A stretch of DNA of 64,000 nt, taken from NCBI GenBank assembly GCA_934276635.1, contig CAKQTH010000003.1, positions 16,739-80,738 of the forward strand, in the 5' to 3' direction. Source of the DNA: an uncultured Alphaproteobacteria bacterium. Lineage in GTDB: Bacteria > Pseudomonadota > Alphaproteobacteria > RF32 > CAG-239. Positions 26,901 through 35,175 of the stretch are shown here, one piece after another (the first letter of the stretch is position 1; the number at the start of each line of letters is the position of its first letter). The notes below the pieces were generated by a model. The model was not told where the DNA came from, ran no database searches, and saw nothing but the letters and a program-made list of their open reading frames with translations. The position numbers were made by a program, and so were the translations under genes.

Positions 26901-28229
26901 ATACGCCGCGCCGAGAGGAATTGCCGAACCGGAAATTATTCCGTCAGAGCCGTAAACATATCCGAACGGCGATACAAAGTTGCGGTCAAGCCCTTTGATA
27001 TATTCCGAAATTCCGTTCATTCCGATTGCGCGGTTGTTTTTATCGACAATCAGCTGCTCGTAAGCCGTTGCGCCGACAATCTCTCCGACATTATTAAACA
27101 CTTTGTTTCCGCTGATGCGTCCCATTGCCGAGCCGTCAAGAGAGATAACCGCTCCGCCTTTGGTCGCATGAGCAATAAGTCTGGCTCGATAATCAAACAC
27201 CGGTCCGGAGTTGATAACTTTTCCGGCAATCTGCCCTGCGGAATTAAGCATATTACCGCGGGCGGAAACCGCTCCTATAATTTCTTTTGCTTTGGCGATT
27301 TTTCCTTCCGGCATAAGTCTTCCGACATAATTTCCCTGCAAATCGGATATTGTGGCGGCAATATCAACAAAAAATCCGATAACTTCCTGCTGTTCATTCA
27401 CAATTCTATCATCAAAGCGCATATGCCCGACAACCGCATTGTCCTTAACCACATCGCCATTATAGCTTACAAAACCGAGATATTGTCCGTTGTCGGATAT
27501 TGCATAACCGTTTTTAACGATACGACCGATGATTTTTCCTTCTTCATTATAGGCGTATCCGTTTGCATGAATGCTTCCAATAATATTTGAATCAAAGTCC
27601 GTAACTTTACCGCCGAGCGCCACGCTGCCGATAAATTGTCCGTTTTGCGAAATTACCATTTTTGAAGAAATAAGCTTTCCGTCAACAACATAGCTGTCGC
27701 CGTTTCGTTTGTAGGCATATCCGTCTGCCGAAACAAAACCGATAACTTTTCCTTCCAGATTTGTATAATTTCCGTCACCGGTCAAGCGCCCTATTGTTTT
27801 GCCTTCATCGGAATATACCAACCCAGGGAACAAAACCGCACCGATAATGTCATATTTGTCATCAATGGCAAGACCGCTCGGCAAAACTCTGCCGGCAGAT
27901 TTGCCAGAAGACAGGCGCACCGAACCGTCATTATTAACTTTTCCGAGCATTTTGTTGTCATTTCCGATAACAATACCTTGCGGAATAACGCCGCCGATAA
28001 GCTCGCCTTTTTCATTTATAATAAAGCTGTCCGCGTTTACATTGCCAATAAGTTCATTATCAAAGCTGACGACTTTTCCGTCCGGAATAACTTTTCCGAG
28101 CAGGTCGCCGTTAAAATCAATAGCCGTAATTTCCTGCGCCGATGCATTTGACATTGCGGCAAAAGGCAGCACCAAGGCCGTCAGGGCAATTATTTTTATG
28201 TTTTTTATTATCTTACTTATGGCAACCAC
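24000..28229 (-). CDS. Giant repeat protein with C-terminal VirB10/TrbI domain
   Basis: This 1409-residue protein starts with a cleavable-looking signal peptide (ALVLPFAAMSNASAQ|E, about residue 31), not the uncleaved membrane anchor of VirB10. Residues ~32-1000 are repeats of an I/V-G-x-V-x-x-x-G-x-V-x-(D/N) unit, more diverged than in the neighbour. Residues ~1090-1285 form a VirB10/TrbI domain: MILADKPIPAVLARSID, NVLIPAGSRFIGTLGG, KVQITWDRLIRPDGSTF, and PAGTRIIVYPNVDLWLR. The region around SAPIITTTLTSAISMMFA corresponds to the helices that cross the outer membrane in VirB10. A Pro/Ser-rich tail (PPPPPP) ends it. The start is GTG at 28229 with GGAGG 8 nt upstream, inside the last codons of the previous gene. 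Confidence 0.85.
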   Translation of the reverse strand: MVAISKIIKNIKIIALTALVLPFAAMSNASAQEITAIDFNGDLLGKVIPDGKVVSFDNELIGNVNADSFIINEKGELIGGVIPQGIVIGNDNKMLGKVNNDGSVRLSSGKSAGRVLPSGLAIDDKYDIIGAVLFPGLVYSDEGKTIGRLTGDGNYTNLEGKVIGFVSADGYAYKRNGDSYVVDGKLISSKMVISQNGQFIGSVALGGKVTDFDSNIIGSIHANGYAYNEEGKIIGRIVKNGYAISDNGQYLGFVSYNGDVVKDNAVVGHMRFDDRIVNEQQEVIGFFVDIAATISDLQGNYVGRLMPEGKIAKAKEIIGAVSARGNMLNSAGQIAGKVINSGPVFDYRARLIAHATKGGAVISLDGSAMGRISGNKVFNNVGEIVGATAYEQLIVDKNNRAIGMNGISEYIKGLDRNFVSPFGYVYGSDGIISGSAIPLGAAYDLSGSVFGYISPNAEVLNDKYAKIADVLQYGYANIDGKQIRGKNINAQYVINRSGDILGAISENNLVLNSAQKAVAKILPDMSVSASDENITNTISPKIGNAFSADMVIASNGSFVGYVEETGSVFDKEKSIIGKISDGGVMIDATGAVQGELLEPGVVVDEKCTFLGVVTPRGDVRNYKNSVVGNILQNGQVVSEGGAVAGYRVLPNLLTDNKNAIFATPSVSGFAFSLNNTKLGCVDIRGYLKDDDGKMIASSLRYRPVMDFSGKIIGRSVFDGSVVDDDSKVIGRVSLDETVVSPEGDVIGRLFRYRYAFDNNNAFLGRVLESGRVINNKNEDVGRVDYEGYVVDKREKIGYAAYDLYVYDDSWKAIGYIEKDGKVRSFSKNVLGTIDQGFLLNEKDKLIGRINRDYWVRGANGISVGELGISGKLYNTDNVLIGTLAQDGKVKSSDGKVVGVPYLLQYYSPKAKKPSTTVNIGANESNQQDDEKEVSGFSRRVIGIALTPDGDYLGNIMDNGDVVSRDGSLIGKKMPDGLIIDNDGNLIGIEEVKRPKGQDIFVPAGTFGDGGAYGTGTGVGNLGPGGGYGPGERYNAQRAAALSAAQNERRQAMSVRKISTGIDASTFDGKQKDWTDLGIEKNISSWRVDMSEMILADKPIPAVLARSIDSSNPTPVTAFVERNVYAEEGRNVLIPAGSRFIGTLGGLTAGEEQMSNSAKVQITWDRLIRPDGSTFKLQGITGDAQGRGGALGYLDKQLLKKYSAPIITTTLTSAISMMFATDESGTDGVESSRQQAMNDSREDFQDSMKQVFNQIMQDAMDIKPLTYVPAGTRIIVYPNVDLWLRTIDNAAEATAKNQKPKILIDDDKTQAERTANDKGININGVSGGGGDAAGKVVYEEGSVDGVQAQKSIPLLEDNSSKARSSSPTTIPPVTTSPIGTPPPPPPSYDTGNTTYSDDQSSGDGGVPQLF

Positions 28230-28231
28230 TG

Positions 28232-31200
28232 TTAGTTCCTCCGATTTTGCGCAACTTCCTGCAGAGCATAGCCGGCAACTTTCTTATCTAAATCTACAAA
28301 CGAACCATTATTTTTGATATATCCGATATCTTTTCCGTCAACCGAAACAACGCGGCCGGATGCATTGACTCTTCCGAGATATGTGCCGTCATTGCTCAAA
28401 ACGCTGGCGCCGATTTTATATATCGCACCCAAAATATCATTTTGATTATCTATGACATATCCGCCGGAGAGCACTCTTCCGATTGTATCTCCGTTTTCGG
28501 AAACAACCGTACCGTCATATTTTACAAAACCGACTACCTTATCTTTTTGGTCAATAACAATATCTCCGTCCAAAACCTCGCCGATAAGTTTTCCATATGA
28601 GTTAACCGCTTTGCCGTCGGAAAGCATTTTTCCAATAACAATTCCGGTCTTGTCGGCAATTTCTCCGTTCGGCAAAACCATTCCGATCAAATTTCCCGAA
28701 AAATCAACCACCGGCCCGCGTTTCAAAAGACTGAGGTTTTTGTCGGTCGAACCGCCCGGAAGAACGGCCGTAATATTTTCGCCGTTAAGGCTGACAACAT
28801 TTCCGAGCGCATTAATATAACCTTTTGCATCACCGAATACATCTATTGCAACGCCTTCGGCCACAACATCTCCGACCAGTTTGCCTTCTTTATTCAGAAC
28901 TTTTCCGTCCGCAGTCGCAACGCCTTGAACTTCTCCGTCCAAATCTGCGATATCGCCGTCTTCAACCACATATCCGAAATAAGAACCGTCATATCCGATT
29001 GCCGCGCCTGAAACAACCATTGCACCTTTCATATTTCCCTTATTGTCAAAATATGTTCCTTTGGCATCAACATAACCGAGCTGTTCGCCGAAACGGCTGA
29101 TAACTCTTCCGTCATAAATAACTTTTCCGATTTTTTTGCCCGAAAAATCTATAACGGAATTAAACGGCAGATTAACCCCAATTATATCTCCGTAAAAACT
29201 CTTGCCGTCGCCGAACATCTTGCCGATGGATTTTCCGGCCGCATCATAAACATTGCCATCAAAAAACAGAGTTCCGATATATTGTCCTTTGGCGTTGATA
29301 ATCGGGTTATGCTCCGGCAACGCCACACCGACAACTTTGTTGTCTTTGTCTATAATCATATTGTTCATTGCCAGATGCATACCTTCTTTGCCTTTGACCG
29401 GAACTTCACCTCGGTCGTTTACAAAATTCAGAAAATTGCCTTTCAAATCAAACGCATATTTGCTGTTCAAAATTTTGCCGATATGCCGCCCGTTCTGGTC
29501 TATAATATCTCCCGAAACTCCGACGCAGCCGACCGGAAGCATTGCCGGCGAAACCACAACGCCGTTGTCGTTTACATATCCGATATATTCTCCGTTATAG
29601 CTGAAACCGGCACCGTGTTCAACGACTCTTCCTACTAAATCGCCGTTTTCGTTCAAAACACCACCGTCCGGATTTAAGCAACCGACATAATTTCCGGCGT
29701 CGCTTTTTACAATACCATCAGTTCCTGCTTTTCCGAGATAATTGCAGCGGCTGTCATAAACACGCCCTGTTTTCAGCGGTTGTCCGACATAGCGGTTCTG
29801 TTCGTCCAAAATCACGCCGTCAGGAATAACTCTGTATGGAAGTTCTTCTTTTCCGGCAATGACTTTTCCGCTTTTTTCAAGGTATCCTATGCGTCTGCAG
29901 CCCCAGCCGATAACCATTCCTCCGGCAACGCCTCTGCCTATAACTTTGCTGCCGGCCGGATTTTTAATAAGCGTATTCGGCAAAAGCCTACCGACAACCT
30001 CACCTTTTTCGTTTTTGACATCTCCGTTGTTGGCAACCTCGCCCAAAATACTTCCGTCCGGAGCTACCGGAATCAGGTTTGTATTAACCAAAGCGCCTAT
30101 TTTTCTGCGCTGTCCGGCAACACCGATAACATTGCCGTTCGCATCAACGATTCTTCCGTCAGCCGTAACTTTTCCAACAACATTACCGTCTTTGTCAACC
30201 ACCGTTCCGTCTGGCATAACGCGCCCGATGACATTTCCGTTTTCATCAAATGCAAGCTGACTTTCATCGCCAACTTTACCGATAACATTTCCGTCTTTAT
30301 CAACAATCGTGCCGTCTTCGTTAACTTTGCCGACTATGTTGCCGTTAAAATCAACAACATTGCCGTTTTCATCGACATAGCCGATTAAATTGCCATCTTT
30401 ATCATAGGCGCCGCGTCTTTTTACCGGTTCTACCGGTGTATATATATTGCCGTTTTCGTCAACATAGCCTACAATATTTCCGTTTTCATCAACAATTGAG
30501 CCATCAGGCATAACAACGCCGAGATAATTCCCGTTCTCGTCAGTCGCGATTTTTCCGGCTTTGGCAACTCGGCCGATGACATTGCCGTCAAAATCAACCA
30601 CCGTTCCGTCCTCATTAAGTTTTCCGATAACATTGCCGTCTTTGTCAACCACCGTTCCGTCCGGCATAACACGGCCGATAATATTTCCGTTTTCGTCATA
30701 CACAAATCCGGTATCTACCGCTTTGCCGATGACATTGCCGTCTTTGTCAACCACCGTTCCATCCGGCATAACCTTTCCGATAACATTGCCGTCTTTGTCA
30801 ACCACTGTTCCGTCAGGCATAACCTTTCCGATGACATTACCGAATTCGTCATACACAAGCTTTTCGTTATCCGCAACACCGATAATATTGCCGTCTTTAT
30901 CAACAACCATACCGGCAGAATTTACACGGCCGATAATATTTCCGTTTTCGTCGCGGACATAACCGTCATCATCGATATATCCAATGACTTCTCCGTTCGG
31001 TCCGATTGCAACACGGGATTTATCTATTGTGGCTTTTTTGCTTTCTGCCGCCGGAGCTTCGCAAAAATTGCAGTCTTCTTTGCGGATTGCGCGGCCGTAT
31101 ACCGGAACTTTTGAGGCTTTGGCGTTCGCATCGCTGACATTTGTTTCTCTCCACGATATCACAAAGTTATTCTGCACATTTCCGGCCACAATCGGCGCCC

Positions 31201-31666
31201 ATTTTATGGTAATATGGCATGTCTGGTCGCCTCTGAGTTCTTGATTGGAGCATCTTTCTTCATAAACAAATCCGTCCGCCGGAGGGTCAGCCAAATTTAC
31301 CGCCACAATTCGTATCGCGGTTTTTCCGTTGGTGCCGATAGTCAAAACATTGTCTGCAGTCGTACCGAGCACAACCTGCCCCATTTCAACCGGATCCGGC
31401 GTGGTCGTAATCGGAATTTCGCCTTCTTCAACATCGGAAAATTCTATATTGTCGGTCAGAACATTCCCCGTATCAAGATTTAGAGCATCATCATTGGCCG
31501 TAAATACCGGCTCTTCAAAGGTCTCTTCCACCGTATTGCTTTGAATAAGCAAAAATACGCCTAAAAAGAAAACCACCATAGAGACTATTCCGACAATCAG
31601 AATAATTCTGTTGGTTTTCTTTATATAGGTCTCAGAATGTGTAAGTCTTTGTTCTTCTTTACTCAT
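28232..31666 (-). CDS. Giant repeat protein, VirB10-like N-terminal half (membrane anchor, Ig-like domain, repeats)
   Basis: The ~1144-residue product has a short charged cytoplasmic start, one membrane helix (IILIVGIVSMVVFFLGVFLL, residues 21-40), and an ASH/choice-of-anchor-like beta domain (~85-180; CHITIKWAPIVAGN). From about residue 205 to the end it carries repeats of period 17, such as VIGKVMPDGTVVDKDGN. It has no TrbI domain. The anchor resembles VirB10 or DotG N-termini, so with the following gene it looks like a VirB10 divided between two polypeptides. The ATG at 31666 overlaps the virB9 stop (ATGA) with AAGGA just upstream; a start at 31687 is less likely. The function of the repeats is unknown; a spacer across periplasm or surface is inference. 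Confidence 0.75.
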   Translation of the reverse strand: MSKEEQRLTHSETYIKKTNRIILIVGIVSMVVFFLGVFLLIQSNTVEETFEEPVFTANDDALNLDTGNVLTDNIEFSDVEEGEIPITTTPDPVEMGQVVLGTTADNVLTIGTNGKTAIRIVAVNLADPPADGFVYEERCSNQELRGDQTCHITIKWAPIVAGNVQNNFVISWRETNVSDANAKASKVPVYGRAIRKEDCNFCEAPAAESKKATIDKSRVAIGPNGEVIGYIDDDGYVRDENGNIIGRVNSAGMVVDKDGNIIGVADNEKLVYDEFGNVIGKVMPDGTVVDKDGNVIGKVMPDGTVVDKDGNVIGKAVDTGFVYDENGNIIGRVMPDGTVVDKDGNVIGKLNEDGTVVDFDGNVIGRVAKAGKIATDENGNYLGVVMPDGSIVDENGNIVGYVDENGNIYTPVEPVKRRGAYDKDGNLIGYVDENGNVVDFNGNIVGKVNEDGTIVDKDGNVIGKVGDESQLAFDENGNVIGRVMPDGTVVDKDGNVVGKVTADGRIVDANGNVIGVAGQRRKIGALVNTNLIPVAPDGSILGEVANNGDVKNEKGEVVGRLLPNTLIKNPAGSKVIGRGVAGGMVIGWGCRRIGYLEKSGKVIAGKEELPYRVIPDGVILDEQNRYVGQPLKTGRVYDSRCNYLGKAGTDGIVKSDAGNYVGCLNPDGGVLNENGDLVGRVVEHGAGFSYNGEYIGYVNDNGVVVSPAMLPVGCVGVSGDIIDQNGRHIGKILNSKYAFDLKGNFLNFVNDRGEVPVKGKEGMHLAMNNMIIDKDNKVVGVALPEHNPIINAKGQYIGTLFFDGNVYDAAGKSIGKMFGDGKSFYGDIIGVNLPFNSVIDFSGKKIGKVIYDGRVISRFGEQLGYVDAKGTYFDNKGNMKGAMVVSGAAIGYDGSYFGYVVEDGDIADLDGEVQGVATADGKVLNKEGKLVGDVVAEGVAIDVFGDAKGYINALGNVVSLNGENITAVLPGGSTDKNLSLLKRGPVVDFSGNLIGMVLPNGEIADKTGIVIGKMLSDGKAVNSYGKLIGEVLDGDIVIDQKDKVVGFVKYDGTVVSENGDTIGRVLSGGYVIDNQNDILGAIYKIGASVLSNDGTYLGRVNASGRVVSVDGKDIGYIKNNGSFVDLDKKVAGYALQEVAQNRRN
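30120..30960 (-). repeat. 51-bp coding tandem repeats
   Basis: Within the VirB10-like N-terminal gene the DNA itself repeats in 51-bp (17-codon) units. Adjacent units beginning at 30732 and 30783 are nearly identical, and the same core (ccgtctttgtcaaccac) recurs near 30188 and 30632. Low divergence at synonymous sites suggests recent duplication or gene conversion. Recombination between units would change protein length without a frameshift. Confidence 0.85.
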
Positions 31667-33300
31667 TGTATCCTTACTACGCTGCAAAATACGCCGTTAC
31701 GCCCAAGCTGGCTGCAAACTTTGTCGCCAGCGTCCAAACTTTTTACCGGCCCGACTCTCAAATGAAACAGCTCTTTGCCTTGTCCATCGGCCGGGGCATC
31801 AACCGAATAAAACGGCTGATATTCACCCAGAACTCCGGAATATTTATCCGACAAATCACTCCAAAGCGTTTCCAAATTCGTTACATTTGCATCTGTGCCG
31901 AGTTCAATCGAAATATTTGAGCCGGAAGCATCAGACAAACCTGAGCCGTAACGATATCCGCTATACGGATTTTGTCCACCGACCGCGCCATAAGCGCCGC
32001 CTTGACCAAATCCTTGTCCCTGACCTTGTTCGGCACCCCGATTCCAGCCGTATTGTCCTTTCTGTCCGCCCGCATAATCAGCATTATCTCTGACCGGCAA
32101 TCTTCCGTTCATTGCGTCTTCATAGCTGATTGAATTTCCGCCGCTGGCATAAGAGTTAACTCCGTTTCCATAAGAGGCTTCTCCACCCTGAGACGAGCCG
32201 CCGTATGCTCCGCCGTTGCCGGAACCGGAACCGTCTTGTCCGTCAGGCATTTTCGGGCCGACATCCCAGCCGTGTTCCTGATATGTCGGAGAAAATTCGA
32301 GCCCCTGATCGTCGGAACGACGCAACTTCAGGCAAACAATTCTTTTGCCGTTGCGCAAAACCATATCGCCGATACCCTCAACGATAATCAGTCTGTTGTT
32401 AGGACCTTTTGTTCTGAATCCGACCGGAGTTTCAATTTTTTCAACAATCAGAGTTACAATCGGGCGCTGTGTCATTGTCAGCGATTTTTCGCCCAAATCA
32501 ATATATGTGAAAATATCGTCACGCCATACTCTTTCCGGTGCAATAACCACATCGTCCGGATTCGGCACATAAACTTCTATATCAAAACGGAATTTTGACG
32601 GATCCATCGGGATACTCTGAAGCCAGTCATCTTGTAAAAATCTTTTTGTAAAGCGAGAATCTACCGAGAACGGATTTCCGTTGTTGCTGCTTGCGTTTAC
32701 ATGTCCGCCGCTCTTTATCGGAACGCCGCCGGAAGCCTTAGATTTTCCGTTTCCGTCAATAACTTCGATATCAATAATTGAGTTTGTCAGTCTTTCGGTA
32801 TTAACCCCTTCGCTCTTTACATAGAACACATATTTATTTCCGCTGCGGCCAAAAACGATAATATTTGTATCAACGCCGACATTGGCGCCTTTCTTCGGAT
32901 ATAGCAACAAGGTATTCGGGCCGGAAATTTGTCCGTCAAAAGTAGCGCTATCGCCGATATAGATGTCTTCTACCATTTCCCATTCCGGAAAATTGACCAA
33001 AGTCATCATACCTTCGCGCAGGCGCATCGGCAACACCAAATCAGGCGTCCAATAATATTTTGAATAAGCAGGTTTGCTTTGTCCTTCACCCAAATTTTGC
33101 AGAGGATCAAGCCACGCGCTTTGAATCATGCCCAAAGAGTTGAACCCGGCATATCCCATATCCATCGGGGTATATTGTCCGGTGCTTTGGTCGGCGTTTT
33201 GATCAAGGCTTCCGGTAGAAACCTGTGCCCTTACATTGCCCGTTGCAAACAGAGCAACTGCCAAAATCAAAAATATTTTCCTAAACTGACAAACCATCAT
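31663..33300 (-). CDS. virB9: VirB9-like outer-membrane complex protein with C-terminal SPOR-like domain
   Basis: VirB9 joins VirB7 and VirB10 in the outer-membrane core complex. The 545-residue protein has a signal peptide (IFLILAVALFATGNVRAQ), a VirB9 N-terminal domain (MMTLVNFPEWEMVEDIYIGD, NTLLLYPKKGANVGVDTNII, KYVFYVKSEG; ~100-180) and a C-terminal VirB9 domain (DDIFTYIDLGEKS, NRLIIVEGIGDMVLRNGK; ~260-335). A Gly-rich linker follows (~365-460; GQGQGFGQGGAYGAVGG), then a final module ending LFHLRVGPVKSLDAGDKVCS that resembles a SPOR peptidoglycan-binding domain. SPOR is not part of standard VirB9. AAAGG lies 7 nt before the ATG. Confidence 0.85.
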   Translation of the reverse strand: MMVCQFRKIFLILAVALFATGNVRAQVSTGSLDQNADQSTGQYTPMDMGYAGFNSLGMIQSAWLDPLQNLGEGQSKPAYSKYYWTPDLVLPMRLREGMMTLVNFPEWEMVEDIYIGDSATFDGQISGPNTLLLYPKKGANVGVDTNIIVFGRSGNKYVFYVKSEGVNTERLTNSIIDIEVIDGNGKSKASGGVPIKSGGHVNASSNNGNPFSVDSRFTKRFLQDDWLQSIPMDPSKFRFDIEVYVPNPDDVVIAPERVWRDDIFTYIDLGEKSLTMTQRPIVTLIVEKIETPVGFRTKGPNNRLIIVEGIGDMVLRNGKRIVCLKLRRSDDQGLEFSPTYQEHGWDVGPKMPDGQDGSGSGNGGAYGGSSQGGEASYGNGVNSYASGGNSISYEDAMNGRLPVRDNADYAGGQKGQYGWNRGAEQGQGQGFGQGGAYGAVGGQNPYSGYRYGSGLSDASGSNISIELGTDANVTNLETLWSDLSDKYSGVLGEYQPFYSVDAPADGQGKELFHLRVGPVKSLDAGDKVCSQLGRNGVFCSVVRIQ

Positions 33301-33311
33301 TTTGTTACCTT

Positions 33312-34064
33312 TTATTGTACTTTATTATGCATTAGAGAATATCTTACAACTGTAAATCCTACCGGATTTTTCATTCTTTCGCCATATTTTACGGTTTTTT
33401 CGCGATATACAATCCGCAAAGAGGCTGTCCAATAATTTATCTCCGGAGCGGCAGAGTTCGGATACATATCCTGCGTTTCATACTCAACCTGCCACAATCC
33501 GCTGTCAAGTTCGTTAACCGTCAGAATTCTGACCATACGAATAATGCCCTTTGTTTGAATAATTTTGAGCGCGCGTTTGGCTGTTTTTTCCAAAAAATCA
33601 GCATACACGCCGGAAGACGACATCTCTTGAATCATTCCACCGGGCATCCAACGCGCTTCCATTTCCTGTAAATCAGAATCAAAAGAGCTGCGGTTCAGCA
33701 CATATTCGCGCACAAACGCTTCCGTAATGGATTTTCTGTCTTCCATTTTTCCGTTAATCGGAACAATGTTATAAACTTGTTCATCTTTGCTTTGAAAAGT
33801 CAACAAAAACGGTTCAACACGATAAAGCGGAATAAGCTGCATAATCGCAATCAGCAAAACAAGATTGCAACAAAGGCTTATTGCGGTCACAACCGCAAAG
33901 GCTCTGGCAGTCCACAGATATCTTTTTTCGCTGGCATTAACCAAAACCGCATCTTCACTGGCCTTAACTCTTTTACGCGGAGCAGACGAAGGGCGTTGAG
34001 CAGTCGGTCTTCCGTTGCCTATCAATCGTGTGTTAACACCGTTATTGTTAAAATTTTCTGCCAT
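33312..34064 (-). CDS. VirB8-like inner-membrane protein (copy b)
   Basis: VirB8 is a bitopic assembly factor with a periplasmic NTF2-like domain. The 250-residue product has a basic cytoplasmic N-terminus (~1-50), one membrane helix (AFAVVTAISLCCNLVLLIAI), IPLYRVEPFLLTF, and a periplasmic domain ending in WQVEYETQDMYPN, YWTASLRIVY and NPVGFTVVRYSLMH. The last block matches the end of copy a (NPLGFTVVRYSQTE), so the two are paralogs. It lies 11 nt before virB9. Confidence 0.85.
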   Translation of the reverse strand: MAENFNNNGVNTRLIGNGRPTAQRPSSAPRKRVKASEDAVLVNASEKRYLWTARAFAVVTAISLCCNLVLLIAIMQLIPLYRVEPFLLTFQSKDEQVYNIVPINGKMEDRKSITEAFVREYVLNRSSFDSDLQEMEARWMPGGMIQEMSSSGVYADFLEKTAKRALKIIQTKGIIRMVRILTVNELDSGLWQVEYETQDMYPNSAAPEINYWTASLRIVYREKTVKYGERMKNPVGFTVVRYSLMHNKVQ

Positions 34065-34080
34065 ACACTTGTCCTAAAAA

Positions 34081-34269
34081 CTATAATGTTTCAACAAACC
34101 AATCAGGAAGAGAATTTATAAGCTCTACCTGCATACAAGCGCACGGAGAAAGTTTAAGTTCGTTAAGCGCACGGCCAACGCCTACCGGTTCGCTTTCATA
34201 ATATGAACCGAAAAGCGAACAAGAAGTCAAACCAAGCACCAGAACTAAAAGAAATACCTTCTTAAACAT
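34081..34269 (-). CDS. Small VirB7-like lipoprotein
   Basis: The 62-residue product is a predicted lipoprotein: MFKKVFLLVLVLGLTSC with the lipobox L-T-S-C followed by serine. Short lipoproteins beside virB8/virB9 are usually VirB7, which stabilises VirB9 in the outer membrane. The mature part contains two more cysteines (SPCACMQ), which could form a disulfide with VirB9 as in Agrobacterium; that is inference. The ATG at 34269 has AGGA 8 nt upstream; the longer form from 34302 would spoil the signal peptide. Confidence 0.7.
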   Translation of the reverse strand: MFKKVFLLVLVLGLTSCSLFGSYYESEPVGVGRALNELKLSPCACMQVELINSLPDWFVETL

Positions 34270-34310
34270 CTTGATGTTCCTATATAAAATATGTCCAGAC
34301 AATATTCAGT

Positions 34311-34336
34311 TTAGACCTTTTTTTTTAAAAGTCTAA
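34311..34336. promoter_or_regulatory. Hairpin in the gap between virB8a and the lipoprotein gene
   Basis: A 6-bp stem (ttagac at 34311-34316, gtctaa at 34331-34336) encloses an A/T-rich loop in the only gap over 100 bp inside the secretion cluster (34270-34416). It lacks a convincing T run on the minus strand, so a processing or regulatory hairpin is as likely as a terminator. Confidence 0.35.
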
Positions 34337-34416
34337 CCCGAAGCCGATAAATCCCCAACTTATCAACAGCTTGAAGCTTATACCGAAAATATTAATATAT
34401 GATAAATTTTATAAAA

Positions 34417-35166
34417 TTATAGGACTTCGACCTCGGTTTGCGAATATCTGACCACCGTAAAGCCCAACGGGTTAAACAATCTGACGCTCATAAGCTCGCG
34501 GCCACGAATAAAATATGCGGTCATAGAAGCTGTCCAATACTTTGTTTTCAAAGGAATTTCTCCGGTCCTAAGGTCTCTGGCCTGAGGATTCAACTCATAA
34601 GTCTTAAAGTCGATTTTCCAAACCGGAGAATTTTCTCCGCCCTGCTTTCCGACCGATATAATTTCAACCTCGCGAGAAGCTCCGGAATCTCTGACGGACT
34701 GCCATTCCGCTTTTCTTTGCTTGTCAAACTCATCAAAAACATTCTGCATCGACAAAAAGTGAACCCAGCCGCCTGCAAACCATCTGATTTGCATCTCTCT
34801 TTCATCGTTAATCAGCGAGTTGCGTATAATCACATATTGCTTTACAAAAATTTCCATCAGCTGCTTTTTAGAGGCCATATTATACTCTATCGGCTCGTGG
34901 CGCACAAGCCCGTCGGTCGCATCCTGTTTAACAATCAAAAACGGTTCGACTTCAACCCTAGGCGCCATTCGAAACAGCACCAAAGAGGCAGCCATAAACA
35001 CAATAAGAGAAACGGAAGCAAACAAAATGAGCAAACGAGCCAACCACTTATAATAATTTTCTTTCAAAGTGGAAAGCCGGCCGTCAACTTCGGTCGCATA
35101 CGCGCGCTGCGGCTCAGAATTTTTGTTTTCATTCGTAATTGCTAAAATTTTTGTTCCGTCATTCAT
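34417..35166 (-). CDS. VirB8-like inner-membrane protein (copy a)
   Basis: A 249-residue VirB8-type protein: cytoplasmic N-terminus (~1-42), membrane helix (LLILFASVSLIVFMAASLVL), VEVEPFLIVKQDATDG, then a periplasmic domain with QMRW-like QIRWFAGGWVHFL, VWKIDFKTYEL and KYWTASMTAYFI, ending NPLGFTVVRYSQTEVEVL. It is clearly related to copy b two genes downstream, but the N-terminal tails are unrelated. Two VirB8 homologs in one machine occur in Rickettsiales rvh systems and in Dot/Icm-like systems. Confidence 0.85.
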   Translation of the reverse strand: MNDGTKILAITNENKNSEPQRAYATEVDGRLSTLKENYYKWLARLLILFASVSLIVFMAASLVLFRMAPRVEVEPFLIVKQDATDGLVRHEPIEYNMASKKQLMEIFVKQYVIIRNSLINDEREMQIRWFAGGWVHFLSMQNVFDEFDKQRKAEWQSVRDSGASREVEIISVGKQGGENSPVWKIDFKTYELNPQARDLRTGEIPLKTKYWTASMTAYFIRGRELMSVRLFNPLGFTVVRYSQTEVEVL

Positions 35167-35175
35167 CTCTTATCC

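Noticed and set aside
28220..28240. Frameshift or sequencing error splitting one VirB10 gene
   Set aside because: The upstream gene ends cleanly, the downstream gene has its own GGAGG and a bona fide signal peptide, and the first gene has no partial TrbI sequence.
30120..30960. Regularly spaced repeats that could suggest a CRISPR array
   Set aside because: The 51-bp units are in frame and encode 17-residue protein repeats within one long gene; the intervals are themselves repeats, not unique spacers.
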